Notes under the pieces: model-generated
Database searches by the model: none
Told to the model about the DNA's origin: nothing
What the model saw: the letters and a program-made list of their open reading frames with translations, nothing else
In this document: in pieces, positions 45,201 to 59,887 of the stretch
How positions within the stretch are numbered: position 1 is the stretch's first letter
Layout: each line of letters starts with the position of its first letter
Made by a program: the position numbers and the translations under genes
DNA from: Allodiplogaster sudhausi
Lineage: Eukaryota; Nematoda; Chromadorea; Rhabditida; Diplogasteridae
Direction: 5' to 3'
Assembly: GCA_945643635.1 (NCBI GenBank)
Contig: CALZFC010000001.1
Location: 9,794,001-9,858,000 of the forward strand
DNA length: 64,000 bases

Positions 45201-47812
45201 CAGTGAGAGGGTGAAAGATGGAGACAGAGAGAGGATAAGAAGGAGGGAGAGAAAGAAATAAACAGTGAGAAAGAAGCAGAGAAACATGGAGAGATGTGAA
45301 GCACTATGAAAAAGTGAGAGAAGCGTGGCAAATTACTTCAAGAACTGACCATCATGGCAAAGGGAAAACGACCGTTTTCCCTTTGCCACTAAAAAGGATG
45401 ATGACCAGCAGGGATTGGAGGAGGACAACGGTTCAGAGGGAGATGGAAAGGAAATGGAGAGAGAGATGAGATAGAGGAGACAGAGAGAGAGAGAGAGACA
45501 GAGAGTGAGAGAGAGAGGTATTTGAAGAGAGACAGAGAGAGATAGAGGAAGTTAATAGAGTAAGCGAGGAGTGAGCGTTGATCCCCTAATGCTTCCTATT
45601 AACATTTAATTCCTTTTCCTAGTTCAACACGGTGGTCTCTTACAAATGCGGCAATTAAGACGATTTAACGGGATAATAACGTTATGACACAAGACAAAAA
45701 AAACATGCTAGCGGTATAATTTCTAAGTAACAAAAGAGATAGTAATTTTATTATTAAGATCAGGGCGATATAATCGATCTCATGTAGCTTCCATGGCCAT
45801 ATTCGGATTGTTGGTGGAGGGGGAACACATCTTTTTTTTTATAAGAAAACTTCTCTGGCAAAGCAAAACTTGAAGATGGGAATATGTTATTTAAAAAAAA
45901 TGCTGAACTTACAGGAAAGGCTCCTGCTAATGTTGAAAAACGCTAGTGCTTACAAAGATGTGAATGGTTTCAAAGAGAAAGGACGAAAGTAAAGCACATA
46001 ATATGTACATATATTGCGCAAACTTCTCAGCACTCATGGTCAGACTAGTGTGATACTTCCTAGACTTGGCAGACTAGTAAGAAAGGCATAGGAGAGGAGG
46101 AAAATGGACAGTGAGAGAGAGAAAGGGAAGAGGAGAGGGAGCGTCGGTGAGAGAGGAAATGCTGAGAGAGTTGAAGAGATTGAGAAAGAGAGAAAATGGG
46201 AAAGAGAGTGTGATGTCTGGTGTCCATGAAGCTGTAAAGTTATTACAGGGAGGAAGAAGCGCCTGATTTTCCGGTACAGTGCCTAGATGGGCCGGCGAGG
46301 CGAAAGGGTACTCTGGCACCACGGAAGATATGCTTTCTAATTCCTCTCTCTCTCTCTAGATATCTCTAATTTTCTCTCCGTATCTCTCTCTCTCTCTCTT
46401 GCTATTTCTCTCTGCGTTACTTTTCAATGATGTTTATTTTCCATGGCTGGCTCAATATAGCAACAAATCTTGTTTTGTTTACGGAATATATTGCAGACAA
46501 GTCCCTTTTTTCTTCATTCTTTAACCAAGATCTAGAGGAATCTCATTAGATGTTGTCTTTCTTCGTTCTTTGTAAGGCTTTAGTGCCATCTAAATCCATG
46601 TAAACTGAATTAAAAAATCAAAGTAACATCCTAATTATCTTTCAGATGGGGCTGGATTAGAAGGAATCACCATAGTTTTATCTACTCATTCTATGATAAC
46701 TGATAACTATGAACTGATCCAGCATAAACGTTTACGTTCTTTTTTCATGTCATTTTGAATACAAATCAGAAAGCCTCGAAAAATACTTTATTCGAAGGCA
46801 CGAAATAGACTTTTTCTCGCTCGTTGCAGAGAATGCACAGGACAAAGAGTGAAAGTAGGAGTTATTGGAAACCATTCGAATACCGCGTTCGGAGATAATG
46901 ATAAAGCGTTCTTTATACGCAAGACAGAAACTAGCCAAGATCTTGGCTATTTAGAGAGCAAGACAGCGAGAGAAAGTGAGAGAGAGAGAAAAAGAAAGAG
47001 AGTGAGAGATTGAGAGAAAGTTAAAATAGGCAGATGGGAATATTTCAGAATTAGCACAGACAGCAGTGATCAAAGTACAGCATGACAACATAAAAGAAAT
47101 AAAAAGAATGAAAAAGGACTCTGATCGTGAGCAGCCTTAGACTTGGCGACACTTGGGCTGAATACAGAATAATCTCAGTCATATTCGACTTCGTTTCGAT
47201 AGAGCGTAATAAGAAGAGGAGGAAAGTGAGCAAAGTACAACGCAATGATACGCAAGACGCAAGATGTTGATCATGTACGCAAGACGATATTTTAAATTGG
47301 CGCGTAAACATGAAAGTACGCTACAGAACACCCGTGAGGGGAAAAAGAGCACGTGCATGGAAATGGCGACTGGAGGATAATCTAGATTAAGGGGAGATAG
47401 ATATATATATAGAGAGAGAGAGACTGTGAGAGAGATTGAGAGGGAAACATAGAGTACAGTATGAGAGATATATGGAAAGAAATGCGCAGGGTCTAATGTA
47501 CCAGTACAGATAAACCGTTTCTGCACAACTAAATGCAGAATGTTATAGAGAAATAGAAGGAAAAGAACCAATCAATACTGCTTCTATTCTACAGTAAGAA
47601 GGGTTTCTATTTTGCTATTATCCTCAAAGCACTCATCCAAGCAAGAAATGGCGCGCCATATAAATAGACCCATTGGCACATAATTACATTAAGTTTTTGC
47701 CGCATCACAGTGATTGAACAGCCTAGAAAAGGGAAGCGGGAAATTTGAAAGTAAATATTATCTTCTACTTTCTTCATTCTAATTTTGAAAATAACAGCTA
47801 CCGTATTCGTTC
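44451..47812. other. Intergenic between TSP1 gene start and palmitoyltransferase gene end
   Basis: Holds a (CT)n run at 44872-44912, (GA)n at 45160-45250 and 45480-45545, a perfect short hairpin (45356-45387), further GA-rich stretches at 46080-46210 and 46970-47020, and no supported exon. The TSP1 gene promoter should lie at its left end; no clear TATA box is seen. Confidence 0.5.
45356..45387. repeat. Perfect 15-bp hairpin
   Basis: GGCAAAGGGAAAACG, a two-base loop, then the exact inverse CGTTTTCCCTTTGCC. Isolated in the intergenic region; no T-run or gene end adjoins it. Confidence 0.85.
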
Positions 47813-49529
47813 CTATCTCCTAACCTTCCTCGCTTCTTCCATACTCATGATTTCGGGAAGGTCTTTGAGGGCATCAGAGTGGTGGGTGGGGTCATGGTCA
47901 CCCCCACCTCGAGCAGTAATCGGAGAGCCCCTTGGGTTTGGAGGAGCGGGAGGGGGAGTTGGCGGGATGTGGGGGTCCGCTTCGGGCGCAACATCGATCG
48001 CAATCGAGCCGCGAGCTGCCGTTCCTGCCGACGTCACGAGGGTTATCGACGGCGAATTCCCATGAGATACGGTAGGATTCGAACTTAGCGCCAAAGCGGA
48101 GATGTTTCCCGACGAGACCCCGGCAGCCGGACCGGGCTGTACGGTTATGGTAAGCGTGTCCAGACACACGAAGCCACGACGGTCGAGGAGGCTGAAGTGA
48201 TATACTTACAATTAGCTTACGAAGTAAATAATTAACATGAGAACATGGTGAAACTATATTCCAAATGAACTTTAAAACAAATAAAATATTTAAAAAAAAA
48301 TGCAAAGAAAAAGTAAACGAAAAGATAATAATAAAATATACACAAGTTATGCTCACCTCGGCGGCTCTGGGCTGCAGAGGCGCGTGACACAGTTGCGAAG
48401 CATCGATCCCATGTGGAAGGGATTCGGAGTCGCGTGGCGGCGACGCTTACTGTACATGCCTTTGATCTGCAGACAATTTAATAACTAAACAAATATTTAG
48501 CTTTGAAAACAACTATATGCATAAGTGTTTTCTCAAATGAATCGACCAGTTTCTATGGTCTTTCTCAATCTCAATCAATGTTTTTGACCTAGAAATTAAA
48601 GGCAACAAAATAATAAAAGCACTTATGGTTAGAACTGAATAAGTTTTTCAGATTAAATAAAATAAAAAGAATCCTAACATCCTCATTCGTCGTGAGATTC
48701 TTGGCGATGAGATAAGTGTGGAATGAGGAGAGACAAGTGATGGAGAAGAAAGAGAAGAAACACACGACAGCCACCACCAAAGACACGGGAGACTCTTTCA
48801 CCGCTCCGATCAACTGCATCCTCCACGAAACTGCAAAGAATCGCTCATTACTTTTACTACTTCATTTCCGATCATAATGCCCTCATTTTTGAACGCTTTT
48901 ATTAAATAGTAGTTTAGCAATCTCACTTGCACTTAACATCCATCTTTAAATGTCCATTTTTAAGAAAATTTATTATAATACAATTGCTTTCAATAAGAAG
49001 TAAAGAAAAAATAATATGAATTAAACAGTAAATAAATAGATAAATAAAATGAAATAAATGAACTGACGCAACATCAGATGTGCGCATGAACATGCGAAAG
49101 TGTAGACGATGAGAGTGAAGAGTGAAAGAAGGAAGAAGTAGAAGTGCCGGTAGTTTCTGATTCCCACGCAATTCCCAACCCACGGACCTACACAGAGAGG
49201 GATTTAAAGGTACGTCTTTGAATGGCCTATATTCCTCATAATTATAGAAAACAAAGTTTTTAAAAATGTTACCACGAAGTATAATCATAATAAATTCTTT
49301 AGCTTAGAGAAATAGCTCTACCGTAAGTAAAAGTGATAAGAGGACGGGTGGGCGGAGCCAAAAAACTAACAGTGATGATCAAAGTTGAGGATGCAGTTGT
49401 TGCAGATGGAGCAGTGCGAGCAGCGAGGCGGCCGGTAGAGGCGACAGGTCGCGCAACGCTTCAGCTTCAACGTCACTCCGTTCACTGTTACCTGGAAGAG
49501 AGAGCGAGAGAGAGATAGAGAGAAAAAGA

Positions 49530-49565
<36 letters not shown>

Positions 49566-51928
49566 AAGAGAGAGAGAGGGAGAGGGAGAGAGAGAGAAAG
49601 AGAGAGAGATAGACAGTGAAAGAGAAAAGATGAAAACTGAAAGAGAGGCTAACAACGAAGTGTTTGGAAATGAGAAAATATAGTCTGGAAAAGAAGGAAG
49701 AAAAAGAAAGGGAAAATGAAAATAATGATGTGAGATAGCCTACTGAAATGGTCTTGGAGAGGGCGTTCCTGGCTGCGCCAGATGCCTGCTCGACTGTCGT
49801 TCCGCTTCGGGCAGCTACTGCAAAAAAAAAAAGTCTAAAAAAATTTATTATCTTTTACTTTAAAAAAACACACACAGAAGTAAAATTCTTCTATAATATT
49901 ATGTTCATAAAACATTCATTTAATTTAATATTAGACAAAAACCATAGAAGTAATCCAATTTCCGAACATTCTTCAGCCATTCTCCGCTGCTCTTCAGCGG
50001 CTTCTTCGCTACTCGCACGTGGAAGAATCCCCGGGTCCGAGAAGCTTGTCTGCAACAGCGCACTTTACTACATCTTTTCATCTCAACTTCCTAAAGCATT
50101 AACTCTTAATGCACTCTACGCCAATTAAAGAATATCGAAGAATCCCGCAGGTATTCTAGCCCCATTTTTCAAAAATAAAAGTGAACAGTTTAAAAGTTGA
50201 CAGAAAAATACAAATCAATTTGAATAACAAAATTAAATAGCAAGTGAAAGAACGAACAAAACAAGTATGCATGACTACCTTGAACAAGTTGACGAACATG
50301 AACGCGGCCAAGACTGCGGAGAGAACGGGCACTCCAGGACACACTTCTTTGTACAGGTATGGCGCACTGGAAAATGGAATGATTTAAAAGAATAAATGTC
50401 TATTTAATTCAATTAACACAACTCTAAAGAAATGCCTATATGCTGTTTCGTAAAGTGTTTTTCTCCAGTATTGAAGTTGTCTTATTTGCCCTCTTCTTCT
50501 AGTAGTTCAACCACAACGAGGGGGAAAGCAGCTTTTCATGGTTCAACATAGCAAAGTGGAAAAAGAAAATAACTAAAGACATCGTAGAAAGTCATTCCGA
50601 ATAGAATAAATTCCCGCGAATCCCTTGTAGGAAAGCGAGAGTGAAAAGGTGGAAGAGAGAAAGTGAGAGTGAGAAAGAGAGAGAGAGAGAGACCATCTTT
50701 CAACTTCAAAGGGAATAAAAAAAAACGTTAAAGTCATCAAAATCAGCTAATTAGCAACTCGGAACCATCTGTCTCACCTCGGCCAATATGTTTTGTTCGA
50801 ATATTGCCAAAAAAACCAAAACCTTAATACTTGAGAAAACTGACTCAAAGACAAAGAACAATGTGAGTGTCGCCGAGAGAATCAGCAGGGTCAGGCAGAA
50901 GACTCCGCTCTGTCTGCTCAGCATGATCTAAACAAAAGAATGTTAATATTCCGCAAAGAAAGGGATCTGGCGCGAAGTTCAAATTCTCTAAAAGATGGAC
51001 CCGGCCGTCGCAGAAGAAGCGGTTGTTGCCCGGGTGGATGCGCCACTTCCGGAGCTTCTTGCCGGCGGGGAAGGAAGCGGCCAGAGCGGCTGCACGCGCC
51101 TCGGCGCTCTGCTGCAGCTCGGATGGCATCACCCTGAGAATGAGATAAGGCAGTCATAAGGTTAAGGGAATAGTTAAAGTTAAGGCTAAGTCTTGGCTAA
51201 CGTTGACTCAAATCTAATAAGCTATGCTACACATAATAAACTCAAATATTTCATGAATTTCAAATAATTCGACATGTTTGAAGAGACAAATTCAATATGA
51301 AAACTTAGCTATTTACCCATAACGAATAACTAAGAGGAAATCTCAAAGACAGAGGCAAGTGAAACAATTCAAGAATTAAACCTTAAATTAAAATAATTTA
51401 AGTTAAAAATGCATAAAAAAATTTTTAAAGCAAATTTTTTCAAAACCTGGAGCTTCCCGAGACAATGCTCGCATCTGTCATGGAGGACATTGTCGTGAAC
51501 CCACCCGGAGCAGGCATTCCTGAAATAAGGAATACATTTCATTTTCTTCTTCTAAATTTTACATTTGAACTTTTAAAGACTTTCACGCATTTTAGTGCAA
51601 ATAATAACCATACAAAATTACTAGTACTAACCAGTGGTATATTTAATGCACGACAACACAATGTAGTTAATCAGATCTCATATATTACTTCCGGTTAATA
51701 CTCCGGGCTATTGAGCGCTTACGGTCAGAAGATATGTCCATCAATTTAAGATTCAAACACAAAAAGTGCGGATTTTATGGCCGCGTCAAGAGGGGCAGCA
51801 GAAAAGTGCAATTTTAATTAATCGCGGGAAGAATGAGACACTGAAAGGTGCTGTTGATTGGGAGGCTTAGGTTAAAATGAGGGAGGTTATAAGAACCTCA
51901 GGCAGAGAGTAAGTGAAAGAGAGAGAGC

Positions 51929-51960
<32 letters not shown>

Positions 51961-52921
51961 GGCTGAGAGAGAGAGAGAGGGAGGAGAGAAAATGGTAGCC
52001 AAAGTGAGGGAAGCAGAGATCAAGAACATAAGGAAACCTAATATTCTAAATTATTATAAAAGGAATCGCACGTACCCTTTAAACTGGGGGGCCTAGACCA
52101 GCCCAGGACAAATTAGACAATGAAGCAATGTACATTTTCTCATTCTCATGGTCAGCCAGTTCATCTGTCAGCGGTGGAGTAGGGGAGCATAATAATCATG
52201 TTGTTAATGACTACCGCGGCAAGATTGTCGGGGAGGAAAGCTGTAGTTATCCACCCAACGGATATCTATTTTCATCACAACATTCTAGGACTCTTGGCAC
52301 ATAACTTTCCGTTAGTTTGCTTCGTTTTGTACAGCTGTAAAATTTCTGTCAAATTACGGACCTTACGTAATAATTACGGCATATATTTTATATATTTCTT
52401 AGAGCGTGGGAAAGCATCAATTTTAAACGCCAAGTATTGCATAACACATTTAATCATGACTGCAACACTGTGATAAACTTGGTAGAAGGAATACAATGAA
52501 AAAGTACCTTCAGCAGGCAGAAGGTGGGCGAAATTGAAAAAAAAAAGGATAACATGTTCGAATAGTCTTTCTTTCAATTTCTATTTCCAATGGATTGTGC
52601 TTGGACAAGACAAAAGCAACTTATTATAATAGTAAAAAGTAACACAATAGAGAGTGGGGGAGGGAGTAGCACAAAAAAAGGAAGAGCAAAAAGGGAAAGC
52701 AAATATGAAGAATTCACAATGGAAAATATACGAAATAAGTAGCGAGTTGAGTGCGTGGGAGAGTACGATCAAGGAAACAATGGAATATCAATTCCCAGAA
52801 AGCGTGCTGCGTCAAAATGCAATACAAAAAAAAATATGAGAGAAGACAGTGGTAGTGAGAATAGGAACAAAGAGTATGTAATATTGAAAGTGTGTTAGAA
52901 AGAAAGAGAAGAGAAAGAGAG

Positions 52922-52957
<36 letters not shown>

Positions 52958-53506
52958 AAATAGAAAATACTTTCCGAATTACTCATTTAGAGCGAAACTT
53001 CACATTTTGCATCTGCAGCAGCATTTGAAATGAGAGGCCTTCTGCCCTATCTCTAGTCACATCTGCCCATGCCTCCTGCGGTCCAAATTGCATCCCCTTC
53101 TGCCACACTACATACTTTCATTTCCGGCGTCATCTTATTTCTCTCTCTCTCTCTCTCTCCTTCTTTCTCTCTCTCCCCATTTCTCTCTCTCTCTCTCTCT
53201 TTCTCTCGCTGTCTTTTTTTCTCAATCTACTTCTTCTTACTTTACTTTTATCTCATACTACCGCTAATCCGCAGGTTCAATGGCAGGGCAAAAATCGATG
53301 TTTTCCAGGTGGAACAGCAGAGAAAATGAACGAGAAGACACATCAAAAGATCTGGGAAAGATCTGGTTAAAAAACAGCATGCTGCCCTTTCATCTGCAAA
53401 CATGCTATGACACCGGGAAGGAAGGCACAAATGGACGTTCAAATTGGAAAGAAGGAAGAGGGGCTGGAAGAGATTGAGAAACACGGTGTGGGATGAGACT
53501 ATTGGA

Positions 53507-53550
<44 letters not shown>

Positions 53551-53761
53551 AGAGAGAGAAAGAGGAAGATGCAGAGAAAAAGAGCAATGAGACAGGGGCT
53601 GGAAGAGAAATTGAAGTGAGAAGCTATTAGAGACGCTATCGCATTGCAAGGAAAAGAGTGCGGCAGGGGGATACAAATAGGAAAGAGATGGAGAGAGAAC
53701 GAGAGATAAAGAGATAGAGAGGAAGAGAGAGAGAGAGAGAGAGAGCGAGAGGGAGAGAAAT

Positions 53762-53803
<42 letters not shown>

Positions 53804-54000
53804 ATCGAGCAAAATGTAGAGAGAAAGAGAAAAAAATGGAGATAAAGGAGCTGGCTGGTAAGAGAAGACGGACAGAGTGGAACTTGCTGCGATCTTCACA
53901 CGCAAACGAATCAACCCAGACGGACACATCGGGCGATTAAGACGGATAACCAGGATAGAAGGGGAGAAGAGGGGGTGGAGGTAGACAATCAAAGGGTATT

Positions 54001-54041
<41 letters not shown>

Positions 54042-55662
54042 AGAGAGAGAGAGATGGTAAAAACACAGGTAGGCTAATTATAGAACACAGTTGGGAGCAC
54101 ATTCCTTGTAGAAAAAAAAATGTCAGGTGATCGATGAAAGGCTATATTACAAAGAGAACCCAATAAATGGAAATAACATGTTATTAGCTAGAGTTTTTAA
54201 ATGAAAGCTAAGGCAAAATTCCAGAAATTGGATCGAAAATCCAAAGAAGCCGGGAAGAGATGAATCGCAGGCAGATATTTGGAGGAACATTAGAGGCCAA
54301 GGCAGAGGTTCCGAATGGTTGAGGGAGGAAGGGCAGATGAGAGTCTTCCCCCCGGACAGCTCGTGCTGGGTAAACAGAACGTCTGCATCTGATACTGCGT
54401 TTCATTTCCACCTTTGCTTTCTCGCTCTCTCCCTCTAATTCAGCCTCTCTCTCTTCTCTCTCTCCTCCCCTCATTCTTTCATTTGCTTTGCCCCTTATAT
54501 TTCCTTCTTGCTCATCAGCTCATCGCACATTTGAGTCACGCTCTCTTTCAAGTTTGATCTTTGCTTCTCTCTATTCTCTCTGTCTCTCCATGTGGTATTT
54601 CTCTCTCTCTGTCTCTCCATCTGGTATTTCTCTCTCTGTCTCTCCATCTGGTATTTCTCTCTCTGTCTCTCCATCTGGTATTTCTCTCTCTGTCTCTCCC
54701 TATTCACTTCTTAAAACCATTGTAAACGCCACTACCAATAAGGACGGATATGAAAAGGCTTGCCTACAACTTGGTACAATTCTTACGTCCAGCCTGCGCA
54801 GCGTCTAGACATCATTCATTTCTATAATCCGGCTGAGACATGCTTCCGCAACTGTTGAAAGAGTGAGACAACGGATAGAGAAAGGGCACTCGCGATAGTA
54901 CGTATTCTTTATTTCCGCATTATCCTATTCAACAATATAATTGTGACACCGATTCACAATCCATCCATGCTCCGCCGATGAAAAGAGCGAGGCAAAATAA
55001 ACACCCACTTTAAAAGCAGATCTAGTATATTGATCAAAAAAAACTAAGGCTATTCATCCCGAAGTTGGTCCAGAAATTGCATACATCGGCATTATGTTAA
55101 ATTACTGAAATTACTATATAAAAATGTCCTTTTCAATAATAAAAAATGAAGAAATAAAAGTAAATAAAAGTAATACCTGACGTAGTCGGTCGGTCCGTCG
55201 ACGGTGGTGGCTCCGTGATGGTGACCCGTGGCGGAGCTGAAGGGGTAAGTGTCCGCTCTCTCTCACTTCCTTCTTCCCGTCCTCTTCCCTCAGGCGAGTG
55301 CAGAAGAGGAGTCGCCCAGTCCGTTGAAGCCTCTTGCTCTTCGTCCTCTGTAAGAGGACGAACCTTTTTATGAGTAATAATTACTCATTTATTTTTTAGA
55401 CGTCTTTATTTTAAACTGCTTTGAATGTTTACATCTCCAAATGAAGGTCAAAATCGAGCAGGAAATACGTGGAATAGAATTGCAAATATAACATTAATCA
55501 GACGCCCTGCATATTCGGAAAAATTTAAAAGAGCGAGTCATCTGATGACCTCAATGTTTATCATAGCAGAAAGCCAGACAGGAGACAGATAGAGATACAG
55601 AGACAGAGAGTGAGAGTGACAGAGAGATAGAGACGAGAGAGAGAGAGAGGAGAGAGAGAGAG

Positions 55663-55694
<32 letters not shown>

Positions 55695-56438
55695 AGAGAG
55701 AACAGACATCCATAACAAAGAAACAGCTATTCCAGAAGAAAGGCCAGCCAGAACCACAGAAGGAAGAATAAGAAGTACGAGAGATGCACCTTTCTCCTTG
55801 CATAATAAATTAGTACTGACCAAAACATGTCTCGCCCTCGCATCAATATTCTATATATCAGAGAGCTCATATTGCCCCTACGCCCTAGTAAATGTGGACT
55901 ACTAAAATTCCTTTGCCTTCGTGGTTTTCACTATGCACAATATTTTACTGCTTTAATATTAACAATTAATATTTAATTAAATATTGGCCGTCAGAGAGGC
56001 CTTCAAATATCCTGGCGTAGTCCAGGTGATTCGGTTTCAGGGGAGAGGGTAAGGAAAGGCAGATTGGCAAAGCGTGCAAGTGGAAATGAAAATATAATTA
56101 TGTTCGTGACGCAATTCCCGACAAATCGCTCCCTCTCCCTCTCTCTCTCTTTTTCTTTCTTTCTCCCTCTCTCTCTCTCTCTCTGAATGACAAAAAGGGC
56201 CGCTTGCCTATAATACATCACATGCACTTGTACCTGTCATGTAAGAAATATCGCCTGGCAGTATATACGGTATTCTGATTTTAGTGCCATTTTTAGGGTC
56301 ATGTGAATGTTGTAGTCAAATGACGGCGCAAGCTAGTGTGAAGAAGCAAATGCATAAGAGAGCGAGAGAGAGAGAAAGACGAAGAGAGAGAAAGAGAGAA
56401 AGGAAAACGAGAAAGGAGAGAGAGAAAGAAAAAGAGAA

Positions 56439-56482
<44 letters not shown>

Positions 56483-59400
56483 GAGAAAGAGAGGGCGACA
56501 GAGAGCAGATGTTCTCTGGCAGCCGCAAAGAAACTGACAGCTGGAATGCTAGAAAAACAAATGTGTCAGCATTTTTGATTTAGATTCGATATGAAACATG
56601 GAAGATGTCTCATGCATGCTTGCTCTCTCATTCTCTCACTCGATATCTCGCTCTCTCTCACTCGCTCTCTCTCTCTCTTTCTCTCACTCGCTCTCTCCCA
56701 TCTATAACTCTCTGATAAGTGATGCACGTATCCTCTACATGTTTCATCTCACATTTTGCATTGAATAAATAATCCAATTAACTTTCATGGCCTTGTAAAC
56801 ATGCAGACTTCTTAACGCGTGTTATGGCGTGGAAATGCAAAGATTTACCACATCCTGACTTCCCAGATTTCCCAGCACGCCTTTTACGTAATCCTATTCA
56901 GTTCCATGAAATAATCGCTAATGGAAGAAACGGAAGCGTGAATCAGTCGCAAACATTAATTCCTAGAAGAAAAGAACAAGGTGCATGCAACAAAATATGA
57001 TGAATATTCTTGGAAAAAAAATGATTGTTATAAACAATGTTTCAGAACTTCACCCCGACCACGAGTTATGAAGTGAATGTTGCATTATACACTTGGCGTT
57101 TCTGGGGGGGGAGGGGGGGTGGCAGAGAAGGGACCTCAGGGGAAAAGGGGCGCGAAATGTGGAAAGGGTTAGTATGACTGAGTTCCAGCCGTCACGCGAG
57201 AAAGCAGCCGGGGGAGGGAGAGCGATAACTTCATTCCAGTCCTCAACGCTAGCAATGACGGAAGCTAATCTTGGAGCTAACTTATACTTTATATACTTTA
57301 CTATTTACGGCACCGAAGTGACGCGTGGATGACAGAGGATTGCGTAGCCACTATTATGGAATCAACCATGAATTACATTGAACCTTATTTTGAACAAAAC
57401 CGTCCCTATCGTAGAAAACTTGGACTTGGACTAAAATTTCAGGCAGGAAAAAAATGATTAAACACCAGTGTTCACTTTATGTTGGCATTCAAAATGTCCA
57501 CCCTTCATATAATGAGATGCCGTGAGCGGATTAAGCGAAAATACACAAACAAGATAATCCACTTTAATCTCTTTTATATTTAAGATTATCTGTTCAATAA
57601 CTCGTCGACTTAATCTTAGCTCATAATATTTACTATGATAAGGAAGGAGGCTACAATCGTACAGGCAAGCTGTACAGACTGATGTCACAGGATGTCTCAC
57701 TGCTTTATAGCTTTTGATCTCTTTTCGGCTTGCGAGATATCTTAACCCACATATTCCCTTTAACGCTTAGGTGAGTTTTAGAGATAATAGTGAGAGCAGT
57801 GAGCTGGACTGTGCATAGTATTCTTCTCAAACATGGTCCAAACATGTGAAAGGCGTGAAATGTTTACAAATTCTCATGATCGAAGGAAACTAAAACAAAA
57901 AAAAAGACAAAAGGATTTTTTCACGAGTTTTGCTACAATTTTCCGGCCGTGACGACATGGGAACTGCAGGAGCAAACTCTAGATATCGCTATTCCAAAAT
58001 GAGGGGAAAACAAGTTTTAATAAGTTCTTGAAATTCTTTTCTTTTTTGGACAGCATCAATATGGCAGAAAGTGAAAACACACCTCTTTTTTAACTGGATG
58101 TACAAATTAATCGCTACCGAGAACTGGGGGAGGGGGTCAAAACAATCTAATCCACAATAAACCCCCTGATGGTGGTCATTACCAGGCAACGATATGTGGG
58201 ATTTCAATTCCAAACGGAGCATATAGCGAACCAGTCTAGAAATAATAGGATGAAAGTAGACAACCTTTTGCCTTTTTAGTACCAAAGATTTCGTCAGGGA
58301 ATTATAAATAAGCGACACTTTACTGAGATGCCAATTAGATCGCAGAACTCTTCCCTTTTCTAGCCTTGGCAAGCTACATTCAAACTATCACCAATTCTTG
58401 CAGCCGACATTACATAACAAGTTTGGTTCGAAGAAAGAAATAGGAGGACGTGAGAAGGAGAAACCTTGTTATTGCTTTGCAGAGGAAGATTGTCATTATA
58501 GCTATTAAAATTAATCTGCAATGCACAGTAGATTAAAAAATAACATGCAGAGGATTTTTGCATCAACTCCACCACTTAAATGCTATAGTTACGAAAAGGC
58601 TCTAGCCAATAAAAATAGTAGAGAAATAACTTGTAAACATACCTTTAAGCACTCGTGACAGATACTCTGCGTCTGCTTCTCGGTCTCTCTGCTCGAAACT
58701 CCAGAAGACTTCCTCTTCCTCTCCTCCAGTCTCCTCCTCTGGTGTCTGTCTGAGCTGTGCGACGTGGCTAGACTTGCTTGGAGTTGTTCCCTGGGGAGTG
58801 TCGTGAGTGCTGCTCCACGTCGGGCTCGTCAGCTGTTGCTCCCGTGCTGAGCGGAAAGAGACGCGGGATGAATCCGACGAGTGTCGGGTGCTGGTTCGGA
58901 TGCTGCTCGGGCTGCTTAGGGTGCCGCCACCGGCCGCGTACGCATCGCAACAACCCTGACAAATATGATATAATAATGGACTGTGTAAGACTTTTCGATA
59001 CCTTCTGGTTCTATTCTAGTGCTCTGAAAAAGGACTCAAATAGGAATCATAATGATCACACAACATCAAAACATCATATCCTTCTAGAACTTCTCACTTT
59101 ATACTCTGCTCTCTCTTCTCTCTTTCTCTCGCTCACCAAACTTTTACAGGGTAGTTTACACTATCCTGTCAATGTTCACGTACACAGCTTTCTTCGAAGA
59201 AAGAGGAAGCGAAGTTAAGAAGAGATGAAAACGGGTGATAAGTAAAGAAAGGGACGTAGTAAGGATTGAAAAAACACAAGCCTTCAACTGAGCGTACATA
59301 GCCTAAACAATGCGAAATAACAAACCAAATCGGCAATATTGCATGAAAGAAACTGTAATACATGAAGAGGAGAACCAGAACAAAGTTTCTTCTTTTTTTC

Positions 59401-59824
59401 TTCTTCAGCTTTAGTCAATGAGAAATTCTGACTACAAGAATGAATGCCTTACAATTAGTTATGATAAGAAACACTCTGTACGTCAAGAAATTACATTGAA
59501 TGAAACAAATATTCTTGCTCAAAATGATAGGAAATCGAATAAGGCTAAAGCACTGAAACGGAAATATAAAGGAAATCAATTATTGGAGAAAACAAAACAT
59601 CTTCTTCAGGGGAAGCAAATGAAATGCGAGATAGAACAACTGGGCTGAATTGCACCATGAGGAAGGAAAAAAAGTTCAGCTCAGCTAAACGTATTTTATA
59701 GTACGGGAAGTGTTTTAGTATAGTAAGGAAAAAATCTGTAAGATGTGGAGGATAAGAAGGAGAGAAATAGGAAAATATGCAGAAAAAGAGAGAAAGAGAG
59801 AGAGAGAGAAAGAGAGAGAGAGAA

Positions 59825-59855
<31 letters not shown>

Positions 59856-59856
59856 A

Positions 59857-59887
<31 letters not shown>

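Noticed and set aside
57101..57121. G-rich run as a G-quadruplex
   Set aside because: One run of G blocks with no conserved context; too little to call.
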